Counted from the stretch's first letter, positions 1 to 9,280 are shown. The stretch is 64,000 nt of DNA from Brachybacterium sp. UMB0905 (GCF_002871795.1 NZ_PNHL01000003.1:85392-149391), one strand, 5' to 3'. Program-made: numbers and translations. The notes: generated by a model from the letters alone, not told the origin.

Positions 1-127
1 TATCGCCGGAGACGCCGGTCGCGGCCAGGGTCTCCAGGGCGCGGGTGCGACCCACGCCGAAGATGTACGTCAGGGCGACCTCGAGGCGCTTCTCGCGCGG
101 AAGATCGACTCCCACCAGACGTGCCAT
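1..127 (-). CDS. rpsM: 30S ribosomal protein S13 (N-terminal part)
   Basis: This is the first 42 codons of S13, a protein of the 30S head that contacts tRNA and the 50S subunit. The ATG at 125-127 begins [14 protein letters not shown], the usual S13 start, followed by the YIFGVGRT element of the N-terminal domain. The gene runs off the left edge of the window, so the C-terminal tail is not seen. It is the first gene of the expected rpsM-rpsK-rpsD-rpoA alpha operon and follows infA and rpmJ in the usual order. The 283-bp gap to rpmJ (128-410) holds GC-rich inverted repeats but no leader I can name. Confidence 0.95.
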   Translation of the reverse strand, partial: MARLVGVDLPREKRLEVALTYIFGVGRTRALETLAATGVSGD

Positions 128-410
128 GTGCAGATTCTCCTACTGTCTCGGAGGCCTGATCCGACTCCCCGCCCTGGGATGCCTCCCGGGCGCCGCAGCC
201 TCCGTCCTGCGGGTGGCCGGCTGATGCCGGTGGAATCGTCTCTTCTGTTATGTGCCCGCAAGCGGGCAGGTGCCCCGAAGGGCTTGCCGCCGGTGCGGCG
301 GCAGGGTCACACCAGCGGGGCAATCAGCCCTGCTCGCTGTGCTGATCTCCTCCCGTTCGACCTCGGGGACGGCTCGTACCTCGCCGGCCCTCGGCCTCAC
401 AGTTCGTCGA

Positions 411-524
411 TCAGCCCTGACGCTGCTTGTGACGGGGGTTCGAGCAGATGACCATGACGCGCGCGTGGCGACGGATCACCTTGCAGTTGTCGCAGATCGG
501 CTTGACGCTCGGCTTGACCTTCAT
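411..524 (-). CDS. rpmJ: 50S ribosomal protein L36
   Basis: A 37-residue protein starting [15 protein letters not shown] and ending in the usual NPRHKQRQG tail. The zinc-binding C-x2-C...C-x4-H pattern of the C+ form of L36 is present: CDNC, then ICSNPRH. It is a small 50S protein near the peptidyl-transferase region. It lies 22 bp after infA on the same strand, the standard infA-rpmJ-rpsM order. The start is fixed by homology and by an AGAAGGAA Shine-Dalgarno just upstream. It is too short for many gene callers. Confidence 0.96.
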   Translation of the reverse strand: MKVKPSVKPICDNCKVIRRHARVMVICSNPRHKQRQG

Positions 525-546
525 TGCGTTCCTTCTCCCGGGACGA

Positions 547-768
547 TCACTTGTAGCGGTAGACGATGCGGCCCCGATCGAGGTCGTAGGGGCTCAGCTC
601 GACGACCACGCGGTCCTCGGGAAGGATGCGGATGTAGTGCTGGCGCATCTTCCCGGAGATGTGCGCGAGCACCATGTGCCCGTTGTCGAGCTCCACGCGG
701 AAGCGCGCGTTCGCGAGCGCCTCCGTGACCGTGCCTTCGACCTCGATCACTCCGTCCTTCTTCGCCAT
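547..768 (-). CDS. infA: Translation initiation factor IF-1
   Basis: A 73-residue OB-fold protein starting [14 protein letters not shown] and ending GRIVYRYK, the usual full length. IF-1 binds the 30S A site during initiation and helps IF-2 and IF-3 act. The reading frame stays open upstream to 906, but the ATG at 766-768 is the family start and follows a GGAGG sequence. It lies downstream of map and upstream of rpmJ. The 321-bp gap before it suggests separate transcription of infA-rpmJ-rpsM. Confidence 0.97.
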   Translation of the reverse strand: MAKKDGVIEVEGTVTEALANARFRVELDNGHMVLAHISGKMRQHYIRILPEDRVVVELSPYDLDRGRIVYRYK

Positions 769-1089
769 GCCTCCCCAATCTCTCGCCTCCGGGGCCGGAG
801 GCTGAGTTCCGCGTTGCTGAGTTCCTGACTTATCAGGTCCTGCACACCGCGACGCCAGGTGACGAGGCGGTGAGGGTGCTGCTCCCATCAGATGCCGATG
901 CGGCACTGCCGCTGGACCATCGACGGGCCATCCGGCGAGCCCACAGACTCACCCAGAGACGCCGCGCGTGCGGAGCACACCCGATGAATCAGCTTACACG
1001 GGCACGGTCAGCAAGACCATGGCCTCGTACGATGACGCCGGTCACTCCCGCGGGGCAGCTCAAGGCCCGAAACCTCCCTCGTCGGACCC
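769..1089. other. Non-coding gap between map and infA
   Basis: This 321-bp stretch has no gene I can support. On the minus strand it contains TGTAAGCT at 991-998, an actinobacterial extended -10 of form TGnTAAGCT-like, about 225 bp before infA. No convincing -35 lies 17-18 bp upstream of it. A separate promoter for infA-rpmJ-rpsM is therefore likely by context but only weakly visible. Confidence 0.4.
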
Positions 1090-1932
1090 TCACTCCCCCG
1101 CCACCGGGTCCGGGGCGGCGCGCACTCCGCGCCGCGCCAGCTCCTCCTCGCCGCCATCCCCAGCAGTCAGCACGAGCAGACCCTGCTCGGTGACGGCCAC
1201 CGAATGCTCTTCATGGGCAGCGCGACCGCCACCGGTGGCGCGCACCGTCCAGTCATCCTCGTCGAGCTCCCAGGTTCCCGAGCCCTGGATCAGCATCGGC
1301 TCGATCGCCAGGCACATGCCGGGACGGACCTTCGGGCCGCGCGAGCGGGTGCGGTAGTTCATGACATCCGGCGGCTGATGCATCGCGGTGCCGATCCCGT
1401 GCCCACCGAAGCCCTCCAGATGCGAGAGCGCATCCCCGGCGGCGTCGGCGACGAAGTCCTCGATCGCCGCGCCGACATCGCCCACCCGCTGAGCGGTCGC
1501 GAGCGCCGCGATACCGGTCCACAGCGCATCCCGGGTGACCTCCACCAGATCCTCATCGGCCACCGAGCGGGGCTCGCCCACCACATGGGTGCGGGCGGCA
1601 TCGGAATGCCAGCCATCCAGGATCAGACCGCCGTCGATCGAGACCAGATCCCCCTCCTCGAGCACCTGCTCGCCGGGGATGCCGTGGACCACGACCTCGT
1701 TGACGCTGATGCACAGCGTGGCCGGGAAACCCATGTACCCCAGGAAGTTCGGGGTGCCGCCGAGGTCCCGGATCATCTCATGCGCGAGATCATCGAGGTG
1801 GTCGGTGGTGATCCCGGGGCGGATCTGCTCGGCGAGCATCTCGTGGACCTGATGCAGCGCCAGCCCACTGCGACGCATCTGGTGGATCTGCTCCGGGGTC
1901 TTGAGCTCCACCCGTTCCGGACGCAGCCCCAT
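1090..1932 (-). CDS. map: Methionine aminopeptidase, type I
   Basis: A 280-residue cytosolic metalloprotease that removes the initiator methionine from nascent proteins. The five metal ligands are visible: D100 (SIDGG), D111 (SDAARTH), H178 (GGHGIG), E211 (AIEPM) and E242 (EEHSV). There is no N-terminal zinc-finger or SH3-like extension, so this is a short type Ia/Ib enzyme. A roughly 25-residue acidic or alanine-rich tail after residue 255 is not part of the catalytic fold. Its ATG overlaps the adk stop by one base (TGATG), so it is translated in the secY-adk-map series. Confidence 0.96.
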   Translation of the reverse strand: MGLRPERVELKTPEQIHQMRRSGLALHQVHEMLAEQIRPGITTDHLDDLAHEMIRDLGGTPNFLGYMGFPATLCISVNEVVVHGIPGEQVLEEGDLVSIDGGLILDGWHSDAARTHVVGEPRSVADEDLVEVTRDALWTGIAALATAQRVGDVGAAIEDFVADAAGDALSHLEGFGGHGIGTAMHQPPDVMNYRTRSRGPKVRPGMCLAIEPMLIQGSGTWELDEDDWTVRATGGGRAAHEEHSVAVTEQGLLVLTAGDGGEEELARRGVRAAPDPVAGE

Positions 1933-2555
1933 CAGGCGCCGAGAGCATCGCGCAGGGACGCGGTCACCTGGTCGATCGAGGCCATGCCATCCACGCGGCG
2001 CACCAGGCCGCGCTTGTCGTACACGTCGATCAGCGGGGCGGTCTGCTCGGCGTACACCTCGAGGCGACGACGGATCGTCTCCTCGGTGTCATCGCTGCGC
2101 CCCTGCTCCTGACCGCGGGCCACCAGACGCTCGATCACCGCGTCGGTCTCCACGACCAGCAGCAGTACGGCGTCCAGCTCGGTGCCGAGCTCGGTGAGCA
2201 TCCCGTCCAGCGCCTCGACCTGATCCAGGGTGCGCGGGTAGCCGTCCAGCAGGAAGCCGTCCCGCGCATCGTCCTCATCCAGGCGGGAGCGGACCATGTC
2301 ATTGGTGACGGAATCGGGCACGTACTCGCCCTTGTCCATGTAGGACTTCGCGAGCACCCCCAGCTCGGTCTGACCCGAGACGTTGGCGCGGAAGATGTCG
2401 CCGGTGGAAATCGCGGGGATGGCCAGCTCCTGTGCGAGGCGCGCCGCCTGGGTGCCCTTGCCGGCGCCGGGCGGGCCCACGATCAGCAGACGGCGGGCGC
2501 GGGGGCGACCGTCGGCGGTCTGCGGAGCGTTGGAGGCATCGGACGTGGTGGTCAC
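1932..2555 (-). CDS. adk: Adenylate kinase
   Basis: A 207-residue enzyme that interconverts ATP and AMP with two ADP. The P-loop GPPGAGKGT is at residues 27-35, followed by the AMP-binding STGDIFR and the DGYPRT motif. The LID is the short form without a zinc-binding cysteine cluster, as usual in actinobacteria. An N-terminal extension of about 21 residues precedes the first strand. The start overlaps the secY stop by four bases (ATGA) and the stop overlaps the map start by one base, which indicates tight translational coupling. Confidence 0.97.
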   Translation of the reverse strand: MTTTSDASNAPQTADGRPRARRLLIVGPPGAGKGTQAARLAQELAIPAISTGDIFRANVSGQTELGVLAKSYMDKGEYVPDSVTNDMVRSRLDEDDARDGFLLDGYPRTLDQVEALDGMLTELGTELDAVLLLVVETDAVIERLVARGQEQGRSDDTEETIRRRLEVYAEQTAPLIDVYDKRGLVRRVDGMASIDQVTASLRDALGA

Positions 2556-3856
2556 CGGAGGATCCCTTCGTAGTGATGCTGCTGGAGCTTGGCGTCGACC
2601 TGCTTCACGGTGTCCAGCCCCACACCGATGATGATCAGCAGCGAGGCGCCACCCAGCGGGAAGTCCTGCGAGGTGCCCAGGTACACCAGGGCCAGCAGCG
2701 GGATGAGACAGATGATTGCGAGGTACACGGCCCCCGCGGACTGGATGCGATTGATGACGTAGCGCAGGTACCGCTCAGTGGGCTTGCCTGCGCGCACATT
2801 CGGGATGAAGCCGCCGTACTTCTTCATGTTGTCGGCGATCTCCTCCGCGTTGAACGTGATGGAGACGTAGAAGAACGCGAAGAAGATGATCAGGGCCACG
2901 AACACCACGGCGTAGACCCAGGAGAAGCTGTAGCCCATCACCAGGTGCTGGTTGATCCACTGCACCCAGGCGGCATTCGGGTCACCGAAGCTCGAGGCCA
3001 TCTGCGGCAGCGCCAGGATCGAGCTGGCGAAGATCACGGGGATCACACCGGCCTGGTTGACCTTGATGGGGATGTAGGTGGAGGTGCCGCCGTACATGCG
3101 TCGGCCCACCATGCGCTTGGCGTACTGCACGGGCACGCGGCGCTGGGACTGCTCGACGAAGACCATGCCCACCATGACCACCAGCGCCACGAGGAGCACC
3201 AGGCCGAAGACCATCCAGCCCTTGAGCATCCACACCTGACCGAAGGCGGTCGGGAAGGACGCGGCGATCGAGGAGAAGATCATCAGCGACATGCCGTTGC
3301 CGATGCCACGTTCGGTGATCATCTCGCCCATGAACATGATCAGCACGGTGCCGACGGTCATCGTCAGCACCATCAGCAGCAGCGTAGGCACGGACTGATC
3401 GGGCACCAGCTCGAGATTGCAGCCCACGAAGAAGTTGCCCGAGCGCACCAGGGTGATGATCGTGGTGGCCTGTAGGACCGACAGTCCGATCGTGAGATAG
3501 CGGGTGTACTGCGTGAGCTTCGCGGTGCCGGAGGCGCCCTCCTTGTGCAGCGCCTCGAACCGCGGGATCACCACGCGCAGCAGCTGCACGATGATCGACG
3601 CGGTGATGTACGGCATCACGCCCAGCGAGAACACCGACAGCTGTAGCAGCGCCCCGCCGGAGAACATGTTCACCATGCCCAGCACGCTGCCGTTCTGCGC
3701 GCCCAGCGCGGCATCTGCACAGCGCTGGACGTTGGTGGCGTCGAACCCCGGCGTAGGGACGAACACGCCCAGCCGGTACACGGCGATCATTCCGAGGGTG
3801 AAGAGGATCTTCGCCCTGAGCTCAGGGGTGCGCAGCGCGCGCACAATTGCGTTCAC
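2552..3856 (-). CDS. secY: Protein translocase subunit SecY
   Basis: The 434-residue channel subunit of the SecYEG translocon in the cytoplasmic membrane. Ten hydrophobic segments can be counted, with a plug-like glycine-rich stretch (GMVNMFSGGA) after the first. The open frame continues upstream to 3931, but the GTG at 3854-3856 is preceded by AGGAGGG at a good distance and begins VNAIVRALRTPEL, the family N-terminus. It is the last classic spc-operon gene and runs directly into adk. The gap 3857-4009 before it is non-coding. Confidence 0.97.
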   Translation of the reverse strand: MNAIVRALRTPELRAKILFTLGMIAVYRLGVFVPTPGFDATNVQRCADAALGAQNGSVLGMVNMFSGGALLQLSVFSLGVMPYITASIIVQLLRVVIPRFEALHKEGASGTAKLTQYTRYLTIGLSVLQATTIITLVRSGNFFVGCNLELVPDQSVPTLLLMVLTMTVGTVLIMFMGEMITERGIGNGMSLMIFSSIAASFPTAFGQVWMLKGWMVFGLVLLVALVVMVGMVFVEQSQRRVPVQYAKRMVGRRMYGGTSTYIPIKVNQAGVIPVIFASSILALPQMASSFGDPNAAWVQWINQHLVMGYSFSWVYAVVFVALIIFFAFFYVSITFNAEEIADNMKKYGGFIPNVRAGKPTERYLRYVINRIQSAGAVYLAIICLIPLLALVYLGTSQDFPLGGASLLIIIGVGLDTVKQVDAKLQQHHYEGILR

Positions 3857-4009
3857 CAGTTTCCCTCCTGGAGGTCCGCGGTCGAGATCGCACTCGTCAC
3901 GATCTTCCCTCGGGCCGTGACATACAGGCACCCGACGGACCGGCCCCGGTACGGCGACGGGGCACCGCGGCGCACACTATCCGCGCCGCGATGCCCCGTC
4001 AAAAGTGGT

Positions 4010-4474
4010 TCACGCGATGGTGACGGATCCGCCAGCCGCCGCGATCTTCTGCTCCGCCGAGGCGGAGAACTTCTGCGCGGTGACATCGAGCTTGACGCTC
4101 ACGTCGCCGGAGCCGAGCACCTTCACGGGCTGGTTCTTGCGCACCGCGCCCTTGGCCACGAGGTCCTCTACCGTGACAGTGCCGCCCTCGGGGAACAGCT
4201 CCTGCAGGGTCGAGAGGTTCACGACCTGGTACTCAACGCGGAACGGGTTGGTGAACCCGCGCAGCTTGGGCAGGCGCATATGCATCGGCATCTGGCCGCC
4301 CTCGAAGCCCAGCGGAACCTGGTACCGGGCCTTCGTGCCCTTGGTACCGCGGCCCGCGGTCTTACCCTTGGATGCCTCGCCACGGCCCACGCGAGTGCGC
4401 GCGGTCTTGGCACCGGGCGCGGGGCGCAGGTCGTGGAGCTTCAGCGGCGCGCCGCTGTTGTCAGTGTTGTTCAT
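4010..4474 (-). CDS. rplO: 50S ribosomal protein L15
   Basis: A 154-residue 50S assembly protein. The N-terminal arm carries the basic glycine-rich RNA-binding stretch ([16 protein letters not shown]) that threads into 23S rRNA. The globular C-terminal domain begins near [10 protein letters not shown]. Length and start ([23 protein letters not shown]) fit actinobacterial L15. It lies one base after rpmD and 153 bp before secY, in standard spc-operon order. Confidence 0.97.
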   Translation of the reverse strand: MNNTDNSGAPLKLHDLRPAPGAKTARTRVGRGEASKGKTAGRGTKGTKARYQVPLGFEGGQMPMHMRLPKLRGFTNPFRVEYQVVNLSTLQELFPEGGTVTVEDLVAKGAVRKNQPVKVLGSGDVSVKLDVTAQKFSASAEQKIAAAGGSVTIA

Positions 4475-4475
4475 G

Positions 4476-4655
4476 TCAGTCCACCTCTTCGGTCGTCACC
4501 AGATGGGTGACGGCGCGGATCATGCCGCGGATCTCGGGGCGGTCCTCCTTCACCACGGTGTCACCGATGCGCTTGAGGCCGAGGCCGCGCAGGGTGGCTC
4601 GCTGGCTCTGGTTGCCGCCGATCTCGGATCGAATCTGCGTCACCTTGATCTGCAT
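4476..4655 (-). CDS. rpmD: 50S ribosomal protein L30
   Basis: A 59-residue protein starting [14 protein letters not shown], with the [11 protein letters not shown] loop typical of L30. It lies on the 50S surface near 5S rRNA. The frame stays open upstream, but this ATG (4653-4655) overlaps the rpsE stop by one base (TGATG) and matches the family start. L30 is missing from some bacteria but is present here in its standard place between rpsE and rplO. Confidence 0.96.
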   Translation of the reverse strand: MQIKVTQIRSEIGGNQSQRATLRGLGLKRIGDTVVKEDRPEIRGMIRAVTHLVTTEEVD

Positions 4656-5329
4656 CAGGCACCCACCTTCTCCGCACGGGCCGCGGCGCGACCCTCGGCC
4701 TGGGCTCGCAGGAGCGGCGCCGGGACGACGTCCTCGACCGCCAGGCCACGGCGCGCGGCCACGGCCTCGGGCTCCTCGAGCTGCTGGAGCGCGTCCACGG
4801 TGGCCCGCACGATGTTGATCGCGTTGGTCGAGCCGAGGGACTTCGACAGCACGTCCTGCACGCCCGCGCACTCCAGCACGGCGCGCACCGGACCGCCGGC
4901 GATCACACCGGTACCGGGAGCGGCCGGACGCAGCAGAACGGTGCCTGCCGCATCGTGCCCCTGCACGGTGTGCACGACGGTGCCCTGGATGCGGGGGACG
5001 CGGAAGAAGTTCTTCTTCGCCTCCTCGACCCCCTTGGAGATCGCCGCGGGCACCTCCTTGGCCTTGCCGTAGCCGACGCCGACGGTGCCATCGCCGTCAC
5101 CGACCACCACGAGGGCGGTGAAGGAGAAGCGACGGCCACCCTTGACGACCTTGGAGACGCGGTTGATCTTCACCACGCGCTCGAGGAGCGCCGACTTATC
5201 GGCGTCCTGACCGCGGTCCCGACCGCGGCCGCCCTGACGCCCGCCGCTCTGGCGAGCGCCGCGCTCGTTGTTGTTGTCATCCCGCCGGCCGGAGGCCGCG
5301 GGACCATTGCCACGCTGCTGTGCAGCCAT
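4655..5329 (-). CDS. rpsE: 30S ribosomal protein S5
   Basis: A 224-residue protein with the two-domain S5 fold: a double-stranded RNA-binding-like half ([21 protein letters not shown] region, about residues 50-115) and the C-terminal half with the [11 protein letters not shown] loop. S5 takes part in decoding accuracy and mRNA unwinding. The first 45 residues are a Gly/Arg/Gln/Asn-rich extension, longer than in E. coli but common in actinobacteria. The stop overlaps the rpmD start. Confidence 0.97.
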   Translation of the reverse strand: MAAQQRGNGPAASGRRDDNNNERGARQSGGRQGGRGRDRGQDADKSALLERVVKINRVSKVVKGGRRFSFTALVVVGDGDGTVGVGYGKAKEVPAAISKGVEEAKKNFFRVPRIQGTVVHTVQGHDAAGTVLLRPAAPGTGVIAGGPVRAVLECAGVQDVLSKSLGSTNAINIVRATVDALQQLEEPEAVAARRGLAVEDVVPAPLLRAQAEGRAAARAEKVGA

Positions 5330-5362
5330 TTCAGATCCTCTTCTCGTCCTGGGTCCGGGGGG

Positions 5363-5749
5363 TCACAGTGCCAGACCGGCCTCGCGGGCGCCGTCGGCGA
5401 CGGCGGCCACACGGCCGTGGTACTTATTGCCGCTGCGGTCGAACACGACAGACTCGATCCCGGCGGCCTTGGCGCGCTCGGCGATCAGGGCGCCGACGGT
5501 GCGGGCCTTGTCCGTCTTGGTGGCGTCCGACTGGCGCAGATCCGCCTCCATGGAGGAGGCCGAGACCAGCGTCTTGCCCAGGGAGTCGTCGACGACCTGG
5601 ACGAACACGTGGCGCGAGGACCGGGTGACGACCAGGCGCGGACGCTCGGCGGTGCCGATGACGCGACGGCGCACGCGCAGGTGACGCCGACCGCGAGCGC
5701 GCAGCTTGGAGCCGCGGTTGCCCTTGGTGTGCTTGAGTGCGTACCCCAT
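5363..5749 (-). CDS. rplR: 50S ribosomal protein L18
   Basis: A 128-residue 5S-rRNA-binding protein with a basic N-terminus ([14 protein letters not shown]), the [10 protein letters not shown] core and the [15 protein letters not shown]-terminal motif. I chose the ATG at 5747-5749 ([10 protein letters not shown]), two bases after the rplF stop. A GTG six bases earlier would overlap rplF and add two residues. L18 with L5 and L25 forms the central protuberance 5S complex. Order rplF-rplR-rpsE is standard. Confidence 0.95.
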   Translation of the reverse strand: MGYALKHTKGNRGSKLRARGRRHLRVRRRVIGTAERPRLVVTRSSRHVFVQVVDDSLGKTLVSASSMEADLRQSDATKTDKARTVGALIAERAKAAGIESVVFDRSGNKYHGRVAAVADGAREAGLAL

Positions 5750-5751
5750 GA

Positions 5752-6294
5752 TCACTTACCAGCCTTTCCGGCCTTGCGGATCACGACCTCGTCGGCGTAC
5801 CGCACGCCCTTGCCCTTGTAGGGCTCCGGCTTGCGGATCTTGCGGATGTTCGCGGCGACCTCGCCCACCTGCTGCTTGTCGATGCCGTTGACCGAGAACT
5901 TGGTCGGCGACTCGACGGCGAAGGTGATGCCCTGGGGCGCCTTCACCACGACGGGGTGGGAGAAGCCGAGGGCGAACTCGAGGTCCGTGCCCTTCGCGGT
6001 GACGCGGTAACCGGTCCCCACGATCTCCAGCTTCTTGGTGAAGCCCTCGGTCACGCCGAGGACCAGGTTGTTGATGAGCGTGCGGGTCAGGCCGTGGAGG
6101 GCCTTGGACTCCCGCTCGTCGTCGGGGCGATTGACGACGATGGAGCCGTCCTCGCCGCGCTCGACGGTCAGCGGAGCCGGCACCACGTGCTTGAGCTCGC
6201 CCTTGGGACCGGTCACCGTCACGGTGCGGTCCTCGATGGTGACGTTCTGGACAGAGGCCGGCACTGCGACCGGCAGGCGTCCGATGCGGGACAT
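5752..6294 (-). CDS. rplF: 50S ribosomal protein L6
   Basis: A 180-residue protein made of two repeated L6 domains. It binds near the sarcin-ricin loop and the base of the L7/L12 stalk. The start [12 protein letters not shown] is the family start and follows a GGAGAACACC stretch; the frame continues upstream without a better start. The conserved C-terminal [14 protein letters not shown] motif is intact. It lies between rpsH and rplR. Confidence 0.97.
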   Translation of the reverse strand: MSRIGRLPVAVPASVQNVTIEDRTVTVTGPKGELKHVVPAPLTVERGEDGSIVVNRPDDERESKALHGLTRTLINNLVLGVTEGFTKKLEIVGTGYRVTAKGTDLEFALGFSHPVVVKAPQGITFAVESPTKFSVNGIDKQQVGEVAANIRKIRKPEPYKGKGVRYADEVVIRKAGKAGK

Positions 6295-6316
6295 ATTCGG
6301 TGTTCTCCTCTCCCGC

Positions 6317-6715
6317 TCACCAGATGTAGGCGAGGACTTCCCCACCCACACCCTTCTGGGCTGCCTGCTTGTCCGTCAGGAGGCCGGAGGACGTGGACAG
6401 GATCGCCACGCCCAGGCCGCCGAGGACCTTGGGCAGGTTGTTCGACTTCGCGTACACGCGCAGGCCGGGCTTGCTGATGCGGCGGATCCCGGAGATCGCA
6501 CGCTCCCGGCTGTCGGAGTACTTCAGCTCGAGGACGAGGTTCTTGCCGACCTCGGCCTCCTCCTCGTGCCAGCCCAGGATGTAGCCCTCGGCCTTGAGGA
6601 TGTCCGCGATGCGGGCCTTCAGCTTCGAGTACGGCATGGACGCGGTCTCGTGGTACGCCCCGGAGGCGTTACGGATCCGCGTGAGCATGTCCGCGATCGG
6701 ATCGGTCATGGTCAT
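6317..6715 (-). CDS. rpsH: 30S ribosomal protein S8
   Basis: A 132-residue primary 16S-binding protein. It starts [17 protein letters not shown], the normal actinobacterial start, and ends with the strongly conserved region before GGEVLAYIW. In many bacteria S8 also represses its own operon by binding mRNA. No separate S8 mRNA target could be recognised by eye here. It follows the zinc-type S14 gene by 66 bp. Confidence 0.97.
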   Translation of the reverse strand: MTMTDPIADMLTRIRNASGAYHETASMPYSKLKARIADILKAEGYILGWHEEEAEVGKNLVLELKYSDSRERAISGIRRISKPGLRVYAKSNNLPKVLGGLGVAILSTSSGLLTDKQAAQKGVGGEVLAYIW

Positions 6716-6781
6716 GTCTGTTGCTTCTTCCTCACCTGGTTTCCCCGTGCCCTGTGGGCCGAGGACCTGTGGCGGTAGTCC

Positions 6782-6967
6782 TTACCAGCTGCTCTTCGTG
6801 ACGCCGGGCAGTTCGCCGCGATGGGCCATCTCGCGCAGGCACACGCGGCACAGGCCGAACTTGCGGTACACGGAGTGCGGGCGACCGCAGCGCTGGCACC
6901 GCGTGTACGCGCGGACCGCGAACTTGGGCTTGCGCTCCGCCTTCTTGATCAGGGCAGTCTTGGCCAT
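6782..6967 (-). CDS. rpsZ: 30S ribosomal protein S14, zinc-binding (type Z)
   Basis: A 61-residue S14 with four zinc ligands, C24-x2-C27 and C40-x2-C43. This is the short C+ form used when zinc is plentiful; many actinobacteria carry a second, zinc-free S14 elsewhere that is switched on by Zur. It starts [16 protein letters not shown] one base after the rplE stop and lies in the standard spc position between rplE and rpsH. The gene is sometimes called rpsN. Confidence 0.96.
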   Translation of the reverse strand: MAKTALIKKAERKPKFAVRAYTRCQRCGRPHSVYRKFGLCRVCLREMAHRGELPGVTKSSW

Positions 6968-6968
6968 A

Positions 6969-7538
6969 TCAGTTCTCCTTGAAGGGGAAGCCGAGCGCCT
7001 TGAGCAGCGCGCGCCCCTCGTCGTCGGTCTTCGCAGTGGTGACGACCGTGATGTCCATGCCGCGGACGCGGTCGATCTTGTCCTGGTCGATCTCGTGGAA
7101 CATGACCTGCTCGGTGAGACCGAAGGTGTAGTTGCCGTTGCCGTCGAAGTGCTTCGGCGACAGACCGCGGAAGTCGCGGATGCGCGGCAGGGCGGTGGAC
7201 AGCAGACGGTCCAGGAACTCCCACATGCGTGCACCGCGCAGGGTGACGTGGGCGCCGATGGGCATGCCCTCACGCAGCTTGAACTGCGCGATGGACTTGC
7301 GGGCCTTGGTGACCTGGGGCTTCTGGCCGGTGATGGCGGCGAGGTCCTTGATCGCGCCGTCGATCACCTTGGAGTCGCGAGCGGCGTCGCCGACGCCCAT
7401 GTTCACGACGATCTTCGTCAGGCCGGGCACGAGCATGACGTTCTTGTAGCCGAACTGCTCGGTCAGAGCCGGACGGACGGTCTCGTTGTACTTGGTCTTC
7501 AGACGCGGGGTGGGCGCCTGGGTCTGGGTCTCGGTCAT
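6969..7538 (-). CDS. rplE: 50S ribosomal protein L5
   Basis: A 189-residue 5S-rRNA-binding protein of the central protuberance that touches the P-site tRNA loop. The N-terminal [15 protein letters not shown] helix and the VVNMGVGDA strand-loop are typical, as is the [17 protein letters not shown]-terminal segment. Start [13 protein letters not shown] adds a short polar tail. It lies one base after the rplX stop, in spc order. Confidence 0.97.
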   Translation of the reverse strand: MTETQTQAPTPRLKTKYNETVRPALTEQFGYKNVMLVPGLTKIVVNMGVGDAARDSKVIDGAIKDLAAITGQKPQVTKARKSIAQFKLREGMPIGAHVTLRGARMWEFLDRLLSTALPRIRDFRGLSPKHFDGNGNYTFGLTEQVMFHEIDQDKIDRVRGMDITVVTTAKTDDEGRALLKALGFPFKEN

Positions 7539-7539
7539 C

Positions 7540-7926
7540 TCAGATGTCCTTCCCGGAGCGCTTCGCGTAACGGACGCGCACCTGCTTGGTGCGGCCGTTC
7601 TCGAGCTCGACGGTCTCGACGCGGTAGCCGATCTTGGTCGGCTTGTTGTCCTCGGGGTCCACGAACGCCACGTTGGAGACGTGGATCGGGGCCTCGCGCT
7701 GCTCGATCCCGCCGGCGCCGCCGGCCTGGGTGGGCTTGAGGTGGTGGGTACGACGGTTCACGCCCTCGACCAGCACGCGCTGGGTGTCGGGGAAGACCTG
7801 CAGGACACGGCCCTGCTTGCCCTTGTCGCCCGGCTCCAGACCGCGCTTGGCGGCCTTGTCGGCATCGCTGGTGCGACCGGTGATGACCTGCACCAGGTCA
7901 CCCTTCTTGATCTTCATCTTTGCCAT
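7540..7926 (-). CDS. rplX: 50S ribosomal protein L24
   Basis: A 128-residue 50S assembly initiator with an N-terminal KOW domain ([15 protein letters not shown]) and the [12 protein letters not shown] motif. It is about 20 residues longer than E. coli L24, mainly an insertion near residues 20-38 and an extended C-terminus ([13 protein letters not shown]). The start [10 protein letters not shown] was taken, with an in-frame ATG three codons on as alternative. One base separates it from the rplN stop. Confidence 0.96.
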   Translation of the reverse strand: MAKMKIKKGDLVQVITGRTSDADKAAKRGLEPGDKGKQGRVLQVFPDTQRVLVEGVNRRTHHLKPTQAGGAGGIEQREAPIHVSNVAFVDPEDNKPTKIGYRVETVELENGRTKQVRVRYAKRSGKDI

Positions 7927-7927
7927 G

Positions 7928-8296
7928 TCACAGCACCTCCGGTGCCAGCGAGACGATCTTCATGAATCGCTTGTCGCGCAGCTCACGGCCGACGGGGCCG
8001 AAGATACGGGTGCCGCGCGGCTCGCCGTCGGTCTTGAGGATGACTGCGGCGTTCTCGTCGAAGCGGATGTAGGAGCCGTCGACGCGACGGACCTCCTTGG
8101 ACGTGCGGACGACGACGGCCTTGACCACGTCGCCCTTCTTGACGTTTCCACCGGGGATGGCGTCCTTGACGGTCGCCACGATGGTGTCGCCGATGCTGGC
8201 GTAACGGCGACCGGAGCCACCGAGAACCCGGATGCAGAGGATCTCCTTGGCACCCGTGTTGTCGGCGACCTTCAGTCGCGACTCCTGCTGAATCAC
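7928..8296 (-). CDS. rplN: 50S ribosomal protein L14
   Basis: A 122-residue, highly conserved 50S protein that binds 23S rRNA and bridges to the 30S. It starts [18 protein letters not shown] and ends [12 protein letters not shown], the normal full length. As in E. coli it is the first gene of the spc operon. Here a 1.5-kb accessory segment separates it from rpsQ, and a promoter is visible about 310 bp upstream. Confidence 0.97.
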   Translation of the reverse strand: MIQQESRLKVADNTGAKEILCIRVLGGSGRRYASIGDTIVATVKDAIPGGNVKKGDVVKAVVVRTSKEVRRVDGSYIRFDENAAVILKTDGEPRGTRIFGPVGRELRDKRFMKIVSLAPEVL

Positions 8297-8604
8297 TCGT
8301 TCTCCTATCGTCTCGCCGGTTCTCTTCCCCCGTGTGCGGGGACCGAGCCTGGCGGAACGGAATCTGGACCGTGCCCGGCCGCCCCCGGATCGGGATCCGA
8401 CGCGGGCGCTGCCGTCGACGGGCTCCGGGCACCGAAAAATCCTCGACCGGACTCAGGCACTGGCGTGCTGAACGCGGGGCGTTCGCCTCATGTGCGAGGT
8501 CTCCGGTGAGGAGGGATCTGGTGGTACCGGATCCTGTCGCGGAACCCCGGTGCCCCCTGCGCGGTCGGACCGCACGGAGAGCATGGCGTTCCGGCAACCG
8601 TTCA

Positions 8605-8633
8605 ATCGTACGGGGGACGTGCGTGGATGTCAC
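8605..8633 (-). promoter_or_regulatory. Candidate promoter of the spc operon
   Basis: On the minus strand GTGACA (8628-8633) and TACGAT (8605-8610) are 17 bp apart, a good sigma-70-type pair. Transcription would start near 8598 and give a leader of about 300 nt before rplN. The leader (8297-8598) contains no gene or leader family that I recognise. A promoter here is expected, because a terminator-like hairpin follows rpsQ and a plus-strand gene lies between. Confidence 0.55.
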
Positions 8634-8778
8634 CCCCGAGGTTGGGGCCGATGCATGTGTGCTTGCTCTCCCCCGAGGCGTGTTTCCCCCGCACCCCCGC
8701 CCCAGCGCTCACTCCCCTGGCCCGCACCCCCGCCGCTCAGCCCTGCCCTCCCCTTGCGACACGCCGGCATCCGTCGAC

Positions 8779-8844
8779 GAGTACACCGAGACGTCTCCCT
8801 ATCGCCACAGATCGGTGCACTCGAAGCGCGGCCACGGCGTGGCG
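8779..8844 (+). repeat. Intergenic hairpin repeat, copy 1
   Basis: A 66-bp element with an equal-length partner at 9503-9568; by hand alignment 53 of 66 bases match. It holds an imperfect inverted repeat, GAGTACACCGAG...ATCGGTGCACTC, around a loop containing ACGTCTC and TCGCCAC, and ends in ACGGCGTGGCG. A pyrimidine-rich CCCTCCCC stretch precedes it. It lies just upstream of the -10 of the gene at 8876. Origin is unknown; I know of no insertion sequence with this form. Confidence 0.6.
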
Positions 8845-8863
8845 TGGGCGCCAGCGCAACGGG

Positions 8864-8869
8864 TAGCGT
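8864..8869 (+). promoter_or_regulatory. -10 element of a probable leaderless gene
   Basis: TAGCGT ends six bases before the ATG at 8876, so transcription should start at or next to the A of the start codon. Leaderless mRNAs of this layout are common in actinobacteria. No Shine-Dalgarno precedes the ATG, and there is no clear -35. Confidence 0.5.
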
Positions 8870-8875
8870 CACGGG

Positions 8876-9280
8876 ATGATCGACATCGACGTTGCACGAC
8901 GGCTGCAGGCGGCCGGACTCCGTTGGGATCCGGCGGACGGGGACCTCTTCGCGATCGACGCCGAGGAGCTGCGGGACGAGGTGTGGATGCTCTCCTCCAT
9001 GGTCATCGAGCAGGACCTGGGCCGGCACGGCAGGCGGGTGTTCCGCTTCAACGGCACCACCGAGTGGGCGCTGGACTCCGTGGAGGAGGATGAGGCGATC
9101 TGGCTTCCGCGGGAGGATCAGCTGCGCAAGGCACTCGGGGTGCGGTTCCGCACGCTGCGGCAGGAGGCCGACGGGGGCTTCGTCGTCGAACTGGAGACCG
9201 ACGGCAGAACCCGGGAGGTGCCCGCACCCCGCGCGGAGGACGCCTTGGCGGGCGCGCTGCTCATCGCTCTCGGCAGCTGA
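8876..9280 (+). CDS. Conserved hypothetical protein between rpsQ and rplN
   Basis: A 134-residue acidic soluble protein with no signal peptide or membrane segment. I recall an actinobacterial family with the same MI-x-DVA-x-L-x-AAGL-W-P opening and the FNGTTEWALDSV core, often labelled by transfer as a pilus assembly CpaE-like protein. No CpaE ATPase motif is present here, so that label looks wrong. The visible blocks are WMLSSMVIEQD, FRFNGTTEWALDSVE and WLPREDQLRKALG. It stands alone on the plus strand inside the minus-strand ribosomal cluster, flanked by the two hairpin repeats. Function is unknown. Confidence 0.8.
   Translation: MIDIDVARRLQAAGLRWDPADGDLFAIDAEELRDEVWMLSSMVIEQDLGRHGRRVFRFNGTTEWALDSVEEDEAIWLPREDQLRKALGVRFRTLRQEADGGFVVELETDGRTREVPAPRAEDALAGALLIALGS

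Noticed and set aside
128..410. An S4-type alpha-operon leader pseudoknot before rpsM
   Set aside because: Inverted repeats such as GTGCCCGC...GCGGGCA exist, but nothing matches the known pseudoknot closely enough.
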